From: Oscheius onirici
Taxonomy: Eukaryota; Nematoda; Chromadorea; Rhabditida; Rhabditidae
DNA: 64,000 nt
NCBI GenBank assembly: GCA_932521025.1
Contig: OW051469.1
Coordinates: forward strand, 6,832,398-6,896,397
Reading direction: 5' to 3'
Shown here: piece after piece, positions 44,730 to 55,100 of the stretch
How the letters are laid out: each line of letters begins with the position of its first letter
Numbering within the stretch: the stretch's first letter is position 1
Notes under the pieces: generated by a model
The model's database searches: none
The model's input: the letters and a program-made list of their open reading frames with translations, nothing else
Told to the model about the DNA's origin: nothing
Program-made: the position numbers and the translations under genes

Positions 44730-45215
44730 CTACCTCTTTTTGTAGTGCTTGACCATCTCGTCCAGAGTCTTGTACTCTTTGGGATTGGCGTCGCCGTTCT
44801 CGACGGACAACTTCATTCCCTTCTGTTGAGCCTTCTGGATGATGCGGTAGTGACGGAAGCCGGACTTTTTCTTGAGAAGGAGGAAAAGACTCTTCTTGGC
44901 GTCTTCGGTCGGATGGTAGAGGCCGATTCGTCCAGTCATCTTGATCTCGGCCTTCTTCCAATCCAGACTGCCCAGGTATATTTCCTTAGCCTTGATCTTC
45001 TTCGACGAGTCTTCCGTGCTTTCCGTCTCCTTCACTCGCATAGCCTTCGGATCGAGATTCTCGTAGGTCCCGTCCTCTTCCTCCACTACCTTGTCCAGTT
45101 CGACGAGTCGTTCCTCCTCCGGGACAGGGGCCTTGCGACAGGGCTTGCCGTGCTGGCAGCAGACACGCACGTTCTCGTAGATGGTGTCTTCCGACGCCTT
45201 CTTCGACTTCGGCAT
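44730..45215 (-). CDS. Intronless divergent SH2-domain protein, copy 2
   Basis: Encodes the same 161-aa protein as 30366-30851, in the opposite orientation and 14.4 kb away. The same features apply: IYENV and TYENL motifs in the N-terminal half, a divergent SH2 domain with FRHYRI and the final EMVKHYKKR, no evident FLVR arginine. The TATA box is at 45278-45285 on the minus strand. No four-helix gene accompanies this copy; collagen E lies next to it instead. Confidence 0.75.
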   Translation of the reverse strand: MPKSKKASEDTIYENVRVCCQHGKPCRKAPVPEEERLVELDKVVEEEDGTYENLDPKAMRVKETESTEDSSKKIKAKEIYLGSLDWKKAEIKMTGRIGLYHPTEDAKKSLFLLLKKKSGFRHYRIIQKAQQKGMKLSVENGDANPKEYKTLDEMVKHYKKR

Positions 45216-45277
45216 CCTGCCAGCAGCGACTTTGATTCGATTGATTTGTTGACGTTTTTTTTGGTTTAAAAAGAACA

Positions 45278-45285
45278 CTTTTATA
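45278..45285 (-). promoter_or_regulatory. TATA box of SH2 gene copy 2
   Basis: TATAAAAG on the minus strand, mirror position of the box before copy 1. Confidence 0.55.
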
Positions 45286-45330
45286 TTTTGTTGCAGAATT
45301 ACTGAAGTTTTCAAAAACAACGAAACTTTT

Positions 45331-46358
45331 CTAAAATTTTATATTATTGGAAGTTACCTAATAAAAATCAAAGGAAAAACCACTTGACTCTTGACTGTTA
45401 TCTACTTGTGTGGCAGAACGAATTTGACTACAACACCGTTAGACAAAAAGCTCCTACAGTTCCGATCCTCTGAAAATCATCTTTTTGCGTCACAGGGCGT
45501 CTCCCTTACGACCATAATCGTTTTTAGAATTTGTCACCAGCCAAACAGAAAGAGATTTCCGGGGTCGAACTGACATTCCTAGCACGCTTCGAGATAACAT
45601 TCTCGTCATTTGCTTCCACCCATAACAGTGTTCCCTTCCAAATTTTGGCGGAAATGTGGGAGGGGGTGAACTGTTTGCATAGTTTAGGGCTCAGGGCGTC
45701 CTCCTTCTTATCAATTTCGACTTCTTAGCATTCTAAGGTCGAACAGTCATTCTCATAAGCGACCTTTCTTTTTTTCCTGTCTGTCCTAATCATCGTTACT
45801 GACTGTTTCACACCTTTTAATTCGAAAAAAAAGTAGTTCCCAAAATGAATTTTCTCGCCACGACTGTCCGCTTGAACAAACACAAATCCATATTTTGCTC
45901 TACGTGTCGAGGTCACTTTGTTTGCTTGTTTAGAATTCTCAGTCGTCGTCCCTAGGTTATCGTGCACACTATTCCCGACTCTTATCTCCCGTATCCTGGG
46001 GGTGTTCTGCAAGCGTTTACGCCTCTCGTCCAGATTTCTTAGTCATCCGAAACTTCACTTCTTCGTCAGTTTTGGTTGTTTTCTATTTCGGGGAATGTTT
46101 TTCAAGAACCATTCTCTTATTTTTATATATTCTCTTTGTTTGCTCTTCTCCTTTTGGCTGAGAACAAGGGGCAGAGAGACAAAATCAATTTGAAAGAATA
46201 AATCGATTCAATTTCCGTTCCATTGTGATTCGATACAAAGATGACTCGGCTTGTAAAAGTGTCCCTCACATTCGCACAGTCATATCGCCCTTATCATTTT
46301 CCCCATAAACAGACGCTTTTCAAACATTTCCTCCACTCCCCAAAGAACCAAATTCAGG
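45331..46358. promoter_or_regulatory. Intergenic region upstream of prominin
   Basis: 1 kb between divergent genes. No supported exon. AATTCAG one base before the prominin ATG is a probable acceptor. No TATA box seen near it. Confidence 0.35.
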
Positions 46359-49300
46359 ATGCGGGTAACTGCAACGATCTCCATCTTGTTATTATTCATA
46401 ATTGCGGACGCTGGTGAGTCTTTCATAAACAGAGAGTCAAGGTAAATTCAGTCGCCGACATTGACTTTACCGATTGCTACAATGAAATGACTGTTCCGAA
46501 AAGTAATCCCAAGAAATATTATGGCAGTCTCAATCCGTTCTATTCGATAAACAAGGGAATAGCTGACGGTCTTCAGAAGCAGATGGACGACAGTACATTG
46601 CAAGACGTCTACAACTTGATAGCTGGAACGCCAGGAAAAAATATATCTATTGGGACAGTAGTCAACGATGTGGTCAAACAGCAGGCAAGTTGATTCTTAT
46701 TGCGAAAAATACCAATTTTCCTTAGGCTGGAGCTATTGCCTTCTTTTGTGGAGGTCTGCTCTTTATCGCTGTGGCTGTCGTTTTGGGTTTTGTCATCTGC
46801 GGATGTCGGTGCTGTTGCAACAACTGTGGAGGTGATAAGAAACAGGTCAGTTGAACTAGGGCTACGGTATTTAAAATAACCAGCTTCTATTGTACAGTGT
46901 GTTCGGATATTTAGCCTCTAGTGTTTGCTTCCCACATATTTTGATGGAGCCGTTTATGGCAAAAACCAGAACAAAGTTGACCGAATACCAGCCGACTTCG
47001 TCGTCTGACGACGTCGTACCCCATTTCGTACCTCTACAACAGTAATACAACTTTCCAAGTGCAAAAAGTTAATTGATGCCTAATTTCTCGACAGGACATA
47101 ACTTGTTACCTGCGGCTTCAGAGTGCCAAACCATAGAGGGACTTGCAAACAGTGAAAAGGGGATTATTTCGAAAAACGGACGTGGTAGCCGAATTCCTCG
47201 CAAAATTTCGATAAAATAGTTGCCCTCAGATTATCATTTTTACAGTGCAGAGGGGTTGAAAAGTTCGAAATACACTTCGGACAACCTTAGCGTTTTAATA
47301 AGAGAGGATACCAAATCTGCGCAAATCAGAGTTCTGTCTCACAAAAAATCAGAGATCAGTCTCTTGTCAGAAAAGAAAGCATGTTCAGAGCCACCAATCT
47401 TCTCCCATCTCTGCCTTTCTTATGGTATCCGGTCTGGTTGCCGTTTTTGCTTTTGTTCTGACCGGGGTCATAATTTTCAACCTCAGTGCCTCCAACCTCT
47501 ATACCGCCATTGATAAATCGACTGGTTGGATCAACGACACTGTCAACAGTAAGCATAAAACTGTATGATATAACATTCTTCCTTTAGGTATTAACGATAA
47601 TGTGCTCCAAGGAACCAACGATATGGATTGTGTCGTTCAGAATGGAGTCAACCAGACTCTGAATGTCCTCACAATCCAAATGATAGCGTTTCCACAAAAT
47701 TTGAGCAACACTCTGATGGATGCTACCGGTCTGACCAATCTTAGTCAAGTAAGAAGTCTTCTTTCGCCAATTCAAATTTCAGTTCGATTACACGCAACTG
47801 GAGGACGATTCCAATGCAGCAGCCACTCTATCCGACAACCTGGGAAAAGAGATAAATCCCATGTGTCCTCAATACGATAATCTCAATACGCTACTGAATA
47901 CGAACAAATTGGGACTACAGCTGAGACTACTGAACCAAGTATAGTTGAATAACAAGTCTCGCTGAAACTTTTTTTAGACTGTGAATGCTATAGATCAGGT
48001 CCAAACAGCAGCTGTCAACAATATTACTACGGCTACAAATAATTCAGCGGTTTTTCCCTCTCATCCAGTCAAAACAACTAATTCAGATCACGAGCCTGTT
48101 GAGCAGCACCATTTCCCAGATCGCCAGCATCGAGACACAGTTAACTACGCAACTAAACTCTCTGACCAATCAGGTCAATGTTTCCATGCAAACTGTTCGA
48201 AACATCCAAAATGCTATCAATTCAGCTCAAAAAGACGTGATTACCGTATGATTCTGGAAGTTTTCCTAATTTTTAATTGATATTCAGTGGAGTGGATATA
48301 GCGCAGTCAAAGGCGGCTGGCAAGCACTGATGACTGTTCCGAACTGTATTTGTCTCCTGTTTTGTCTTCTGACCATCATTGGACTTCTTTACTGGCTTGT
48401 TGCTGGGAAAGGTTACAATCCAAGTTTGTAACTAAACAGGCCCTGTTTTAGGAGGAAGTGCAGCTGGATACGTAGCCATCTTCGGCTTCTATTTCACCAT
48501 CTTCTTGACAGTAATTGCCATGGGAGTGACCAGGTAGATCTCTTCTTACAAAATCTTATAATCCTTTTTAGTGCCGCCTTCGTCGGTGGCTGGGCCATTT
48601 CCGGAGCCTGTAAGCCAATGTTCGAAGACTCTACCTTCAAGATTCTCGGACTGGCCAGTAATATTGCAAACATCAGCATTACCGGATTCAACGGTACATC
48701 CACAACTACGAGTGTTCAGTAGGTTACTGTAATCATTAAGAAAAAGGGTCGTTTTGAGGCAGTTGATGCAAAGATGTGAAGGAGGGGCAACAGTCTTCAG
48801 TGCAGTCAATGGGGGCGATTTGATCAACCCACAGCTTGTCTTGAGCATGCTAAACTTGACCGAATTGGAGAACGAAATCGATGGCATTATTTCACAGAAC
48901 AGCATAACATACAACATCCCTGCCACTGATGTCGCAAATCTAACAGTGAGTCAAACTTTCTTTCGAGGTACCCAAATTGACCCGAAAAACGTTGTAAAAT
49001 ATTGTACTACCAGTTTTAAACAACGTCATGAGATTACGAAAGAGCTGATAGACCTGATCTCCATATTTCCAATTTTTGAAGAGCAAAATTACAGTAGCCT
49101 GGACAGGAATTTAGCTGGAATCAAAGATAAAGCTCACTTGTCAATAAAGATGTGAAAAAATTAAAAAGAGTATGTCGGATTGAAATCTCGTGATTCATTT
49201 GATTCTGGACCTGATTTTAGGAATTGTAACAAACAATAATATTTTAGAATGCATCCAATGTGATAACGAATGCTACTGCTACCTTAAATAACGCCAACGG

Positions 49301-50391
49301 ACCAAACTGTTTCCCTGGCACCGTGCAGGATTATACTAATCTTATCACGTACGTGACAGTTTTCATAACCAAAAATCTCTTCAGAGAGCTCACAACAATT
49401 CAGACTGAGTTAAATGATCTCATTGGTCGTCTTAACACAGTCGTGATCCATTCCACTGACAGCACAACGACCAATGTTTCCGAAGCATTCACCAATTCCC
49501 AGATTAGCATTGCCATAAATTTAGTCAATAGTTCGACGACGGACATGCTCGTACGTGTCGACTCTAACTACAAAATTCAAAAAATTTAGAACGGTCTAAA
49601 CACTCAGGCCTTCCCCTGTCAAGGTCTTTACCAGAACTACGAAAATGCTGGTGTTATTTTGTGTGACTGGTTTGGTCGTCCGGTGCATGGAATGTGGGGA
49701 GCTGCTGGTCTCGCAGCCATCTTCTTCATTCCTGCTGCTCTGATCATGTTGTGCGCTTCGAACAAAATCTTCACGGGATATCGGAGTAGGTAAGCAGTTC
49801 CTACTTCTTTGTCTAGTCAAAGAATGTTCATCTGGACACTCAAAGCAGTCCATTTAAAAAAATACATTGGAAAAACTCATTGTCAACTTGGTGGGTTGAA
49901 AATTTCAACCTTTCGAGTATCCAGGGTTTGCGTAGTCGTGTCGAAGAACAAGATTAAAAAACTATAGTTGATGGTTCCGGGTGAAAAGACTATAATAATG
50001 TTGGTTTTTCAGAAATAACAAAATTAGAGATAAAACGGCTCCCGCAGGACTGCACAGAACAAAGACTACTGAAAACCCATGGGAAGACAACGATCCGTTC
50101 CCAAGACCAGTCGTCCAGCATCAACCGGTCTACACTTCACAGCCACACACCTATCTCCCACAACCAGAAACTAATCAGTACACTGACTACGGTACGGGGC
50201 TCAGACGACAGAATGAGTCTGGATTGAGGAGACAAGACGACGGTCTTCAGAGAACAGATCAAGATTCTTACGGGTTGAGAAAGACGAATGAACGGCCTGC
50301 TTGGGAAGACTCGGACGACGAACAGCCAGCCCCTTATGACATTTACAATTTGGACAGAGGGATAACGGGGAAAGGATTGACCAGAATGTGA
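46359..50391 (+). CDS. Prominin (CD133 family), five-pass membrane protein
   Basis: Prominins sit in plasma-membrane protrusions and bind cholesterol. Sixteen exons: 46359-46413, 46452-46684, 46726-46845, 47389-47548, 47588-47748, 47783-47938, 47978-48049, 48087-48245, 48288-48411, 48452-48533, 48572-48718, 48759-48945, 49248-49348, 49385-49550, 49590-49789, 50013-50391; 833 aa, all phases agree. Residues 1-18 are a signal peptide (MRVTATISILLLFIIADA). TM1 is followed by the hallmark CGCRCCCNNCGG; TM2 is FLMVSGLVAVFAFVLTGV; TM3 and TM4 flank a short loop (LLYWLVAGKGGSAAGY), and TM5 is LAAIFFIPAALIMLCA, giving two large Asn-glycosylated loops with NxS/T sites. The cytoplasmic tail is polar and Tyr-rich. 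Intron 2 is of the GC-AG type (GCAAGT at 46685). Length and topology are those of the family. Confidence 0.92.
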
Positions 50392-51275
50392 TCTAATCTG
50401 TATATACAATGAATTTTTACTTAAAAGAAAAACCAAAATATCAAAGGCAGACGACGGGGGTTTCCCGGTCGCGCTGAAAGCTACAGCTATGTCCATGACA
50501 CAAAAGAGAAAGGTGTAATTGTGGAGACACACATGAAATCGCCCACACGACTTTCCCACAATAAAAACGTCTTGTGTGAACCTTGTGTTATCTTCCTTTT
50601 CTCGATATAGACAAACTGCTGGTCTTAGCCTTCTGACTACGTAGCAAGGCCTGTGATCAGATCTCCGCTGAACATTTTGGTCTCTCATGAGAAATCATTT
50701 CTGTGGAGAGCCTATAAAAGCTTACACGTAACATGTCCGAAACTTTGTCTTGCGCATTTTTAGTTACTCGAAATGACGTAAGATTTGCACTGTTTCTTTC
50801 TACTGACTTAAAGTATTTCGTTTTGAATATCTTTAGACTTCTTGACTTCTATTTTTATCCCATTGAAGATGTTTGTCAGCTTCCGTCCGAGTGCCGCTCC
50901 TACTCAGCTGACCTCCGTGCTTCCGTCCGTAAATCACCTTCACATTCTCTTGTAGGTCGTGTGATGCTAAGAACAGACTGTGTGATCTGTCGGTCTTTCT
51001 CCTACCTGTACAGAATGTGGGAGCGAGTCTTCTTCTCGCTTTGTCTCTCTCTCCCCCTATCAAAACAACAATACTATTTGCCTACTTTTCCCAGGCCAAG
51101 AAATAGCAAACCCGTCGAAGTGCTATATTACAGTCTCTTTCTTATAAATTCCAGTTCATGCGTTCCGACTACTTCTTTCATTTCTTTTTTTCATGTCAAG
51201 CAATTGTTCTGTATTCAGTCTTCCTGAGAGGAACCAAAAAGCAAGAAGAGAGAAGTATCGAAACACTGATCAAAT
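50392..51275. promoter_or_regulatory. Intergenic region, prominin to CLN3
   Basis: 884 nt, same-strand spacing. AATAAAA at 50560 could serve prominin. No supported exon; CTCTC-rich near 51040. Confidence 0.35.
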
Positions 51276-53023
51276 ATGACAGCCGCTGAGAAGAGTCAGA
51301 ACTCTGTCGCAAGGAACCTTCTAGCCTTTTGGTGAGTCGACAACTTTTTAACTGTTCCTTCAATTTTGTTCGTTGCAACACGCATTGGATACTCAGTCAA
51401 GTGAAATTTCATCACAAGTTCCACAAATTTAAAAAGACTAGAGTTCACAGACAGTTACAGAAGAATCTAATCTTCCAGGATCTTCGGAGTATGCAACAAC
51501 TTTATCTACATAATCATGTTGGCGGGAGCACAAGACATTCTGAGCAAGCGACGACCAACAGTAATCCACATAAATGGTACTTCTTCCGAGTTGGAACATG
51601 TTGAAACTTGCATCGTAAGTTTCAAGATAACAATAAGTATAGTCTGTTTCAGGACAGTGTAGAGATTCGAGAGTGTACTCCTCACTCTGCCGGAATAGTT
51701 CTCCTCTGTAATATCTTCCCAGCATTTATCATCAAAGCTTCGTATCCGATCATTGCCTACCGTATCCCCTACGGGTACTTTTTTCCTATTTTTCAGAACT
51801 GTAAAAGTAATTCAGTGTCCGTCACACGTTCGTCTGCGTGGCACAAGCTGCTTCTCTTCTTGTTGTTGCCTTGGCCGACTCGGTCCCTACCGCCTTGGCC
51901 GGAGTAATGGTCTCGGCAGTGGCCAATGGAATGGGTGAAAGTACCTTCCTGGCACTGGCCAGCCATTATTCAAAGTGGGAAATAGAGAGTTCTATAAAAC
52001 ATTGAGATTTTCCAGACACACCATCTCGACATGGGCCTCTGGAACCGGAATGGCTGGAGTGGCCGGAGCGTTCACTTATGCCGGACTCACAGACCCTCAC
52101 CTCCTCGGAATGACTCCAACTCGAGCCATGTTGTCCTGTCTGGTCATTCCAGCTGTCTTCTTCTTGACATATTTCCTCCTCCTTGAACAAGCTGAAACTG
52201 TCAAAAAGGTCAGCCTCCTGCAGCCACTCTCCTGGATCGGACTTGGAGAAATGAAGTATGTTTTTGTTCAATTTTTTTGAGACCAGAAAACTCAGGGAAA
52301 TGAAAGAAGGAACAGAGACGAAGAAGAAAGAAACCAGTTTGTTCTTCCCCAAGGGGAAAGATGGAAGTCGGTGGAATGTCATCAAGGTTTGTCTATTCTC
52401 CGTTCGGAAGCTGTACATTAGAAACTTGACGAGAACTTGATTCTTTTCAGAGTCTTCTCAAGTACATGGTTCCTCTCTTCGTCGTTTATTGGGCCGAATA
52501 CTTTGTGAATCAAGGTCTCGTTGAACTGATCGTCTTTGACTGTTCCAGTGGCTTCGGAACGAGCCCCAGGGCTCAGTACCGATGGTACCAAGTTTTGTAC
52601 CAAGTGGGCGTCTTTGTCTCCCGCTCTTCCATCAAACTCATTGAACTGAACATGTTTTGGATCACACTGATGCCAGTCCTTCAGGTATTTCGAAAAAATA
52701 CTTCGGTCAAAACCTATTCAGGTTCTAAACATGTTCTTCTTCCTCTTCAACGCCGTCCATCTTTTTGTTCCGCACTTTTGGATCATTGCTGCTGTCGTCT
52801 TCTACGAAGGTCTGGTTGGAGGAGCTGCCTACGTCAACAGCTACAATCACATTCACAAAAAGGTTTCTTTCTCTCTTCTCTGATCAAATCTTTCAAGGTT
52901 GATCCGACGATTCGGGAGTTTGCCCTTTCGATAGTGACACTCGGTGACACGGCTGGTATTCTGGTAGCTGCTCTTTCCTCGATTCCCGTCCACAATGCCA
53001 TCTGTTCCATTCCACACATATAG
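51276..53023 (+). CDS. cln-3: CLN3/battenin, lysosomal membrane protein
   Basis: CLN3 family protein of lysosomal/late endosomal membranes, linked to lysosomal homeostasis and glycerophosphodiester clearance; loss causes juvenile Batten disease in humans. Nine exons: 51276-51331, 51479-51614, 51653-51774, 51816-51974, 52016-52255, 52287-52386, 52451-52684, 52722-52862, 52898-53023; 437 aa, practically the length of the human protein. Family signatures: FWIFGVCNNFIYIIMLAGAQDIL, GMGESTFLAL, WASGTGMAGVAGA, VYWAEYFVNQGL, QYRWYQVLYQVGVFVSRSS, FYEGLVGGAAYVN and DTAGILVAA near the end. Eleven or so hydrophobic segments. The intron at 52256-52286 is only 31 nt. ALDH3 follows after 251 nt on the same strand. 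Confidence 0.95.
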
Positions 53024-53274
53024 AAAGATCTCCCTAACATATCGATTTCTCTCTGTATATACAAGGTGCAATCATAAAGTTTCGCTTTTAAAAGTTACAA
53101 AAGTTTCTAAATTTTGCTTTGCTTTGTAGCTTTTGAAAACTGGACTTTTAATTTCTGTTTACCAAAAAAACAAGATTACACGGGTAATTGTGACAGTTCG
53201 TCGGGTAATTAGTCACAGTTGCGATCGATTATTGTTGTCGACGCCTCGCCTTTCACAGCTGGCAGCAGTCGGAC

Positions 53275-55100
53275 ATGAGCTCGTCTTCGTCTTCTACCTT
53301 CTCGTCTTCTTCGAAAAATGACTACTCCAAGGTTAGTTTCTCCTGATTTTTTTGAAGAGGGGAAGTTAGGAGATGAAAAGGGAGATGAACAGAACCAATA
53401 GAGACAGTATCAGTACAGAATAGCGAGGTTTTTCTTCCAGATTATCACTGTGCAGAGAGACTACTTCCAATCGGGTGCCACAGTCCCGCTCAGTGCTCGA
53501 AAAGCTCGCCTGGCGACGCTGAAAAAGCTGCTGGAAGAGAATACGGACGAGCTGGCTCATGCTATCGAGAGGGACTTGCACAAGAAGAGCGGCTACACCC
53601 AAATGGAGCTACTGGGCTGTCTTGGCGAGATCGACTACGTGACGAGCAGTCTGGAATCGTGGTCGGCAACAGAATACGTCTCGAAGACTCTCCTCAACGC
53701 AATGGACGAGCCATCATTGGTTAGACAACCGCTAGGAGTCGTTCTCATAATCGGTCCGTGGAACTATCCTCTCGAGCTGGTCGTCCGTCCTCTGATACCA
53801 GCACTGGCTGCAGGTGACTCTTTATACATGTTTTGGTGACAATCACACATTTTTTTCCAGGCAATACGGCCGTGATCAAACCGTCCGAAGTCTCCTCTCA
53901 CACAGCTGCAGCTATTGCCAAGATTTTTCCCAAGTACTTCCCTCCCGAAGTCGTCTCCATCATTTCTGGAGGAATCGACGAGACGACTCTTCTTCTCAAG
54001 GAACGCTTCGACCACATCTTCTACACTGGCTCTACTCCCGTCGGAAAGATTGTGATGGCAGCCGCGGCCCAGCATCTGACTCCGGTGACCCTGGAACTTG
54101 GTGGAAAGTGTCCGGCTGTCGTGCTGACCGATGCCAAGATGGAAGTGACGGCTGCCAGACTCGCCTGGGGCAAATGGACCAACGCCGGACAGACCTGTGT
54201 CGCGCCGGACTACATTCTGGTGACTGAGGAGAACAAGCAGCAACTGGTTGACGAGATGTCGAAGCAGTTGATCGTCTTCTACGGGAAAGACATCAAGGAG
54301 AGCAAGGACTACGGTCGGATCATCAACAGGAGACACTTTGAGTTAGTCTTTTTCTTTTCATAACCGGAGAAACTAGAAGATGATCTGAGAGAATCCTTAA
54401 GAATTGCATAAAAAAGATATTGTCTGGAATATTTCAATGTTTTCAGTCGTCTCTCGAGCCTGCTGACTGGCTCCACTGGAACCCTGCTCTACAGTGGCGG
54501 AGAACTGGATCCGGACACTCTCTTCTTCCCTCCGACCGTCATCGAAGTCTCCAAAGACGACATTTTGATGCGTGACGAGATCTTCGGCCCTATTCTGCCC
54601 ATCGTCACTGTCCGAGATCTCTCCGAGGCTATCCACTTCATCAACAGCAAAGAGCACGCGTTGGCCGCATACATCTTCACGACCGAACACCGTCAGTCGG
54701 ATCGTTTCGTCCAGGAGACGTACTCGGGCGGAGTCTGCATCAATGACCTGATTGTCCATATTCTTGTCGACACTCTTCCGTTTGGCGGAGTTGGTTATTC
54801 CGGAATGGGACGCTACCATGGAAAGTTCGGATTCGACACGTTCACTCACCAGAAGCCCGTCCTCAAAAGAGGCTTCTTCGGAGAGTCACTCATGGCGTAA
54901 ATTTGTCTCTTCGAATTGGACTAAAAGTCTTTTTTAGGGTCCGCTATCCTCCCATGACGGAACAGAAGATCGAGATGTTCAAGGGTCTGACTGTGAGGCG
55001 CCAGCTGCCGCGTTTTCTCAACTGGATTGGCCGAATTCCGGTATTTTTGAGAAAGTATAATAAACTGAACATCTATTTTCAGTACTGGTTCTGCGACTGA
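53275..55100 (+). CDS. Aldehyde dehydrogenase, ALDH3/fatty aldehyde type
   Basis: NAD(P)-dependent oxidation of medium/long-chain aldehydes. Exons 53275-53331, 53441-53813, 53861-54341, 54447-54896, 54938-55040, 55083-55100; 493 aa. Ser-rich N-terminus (MSSSSSSTFSSSS), then the class-3 fold: GVVLIIGPWNYPLEL cofactor loop, NTAVIKPSE, FYTGSTPVGK, catalytic Glu in LELGGKCP, catalytic Cys in NAGQTCVAPDY, EIFGPILPI and the GGVCIND...LPFGGVGYSGMGRYHG block. Ends in a short hydrophobic/aromatic segment (WIGRIPYWFCD) where family members often have a membrane-binding tail. TTTCACAG 14 nt before the ATG is a plausible trans-splice acceptor, so it may be the second gene of an operon with CLN3. Confidence 0.95.

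Larger units (their letters stand above)
44685..45330. repeat. SH2-gene inverted repeat, arm 2 (646 bp)
   Basis: Partner of 30251-30896; includes TATA box, ORF and poly(A) signal. Confidence 0.9.

Noticed and set aside
30251-45330. Interpreting 29-46 kb as one long continuous palindrome
   Set aside because: The matching tracts are two separate gene-sized blocks; spacers differ in length (about 1.0 and 4.3 kb) and content.
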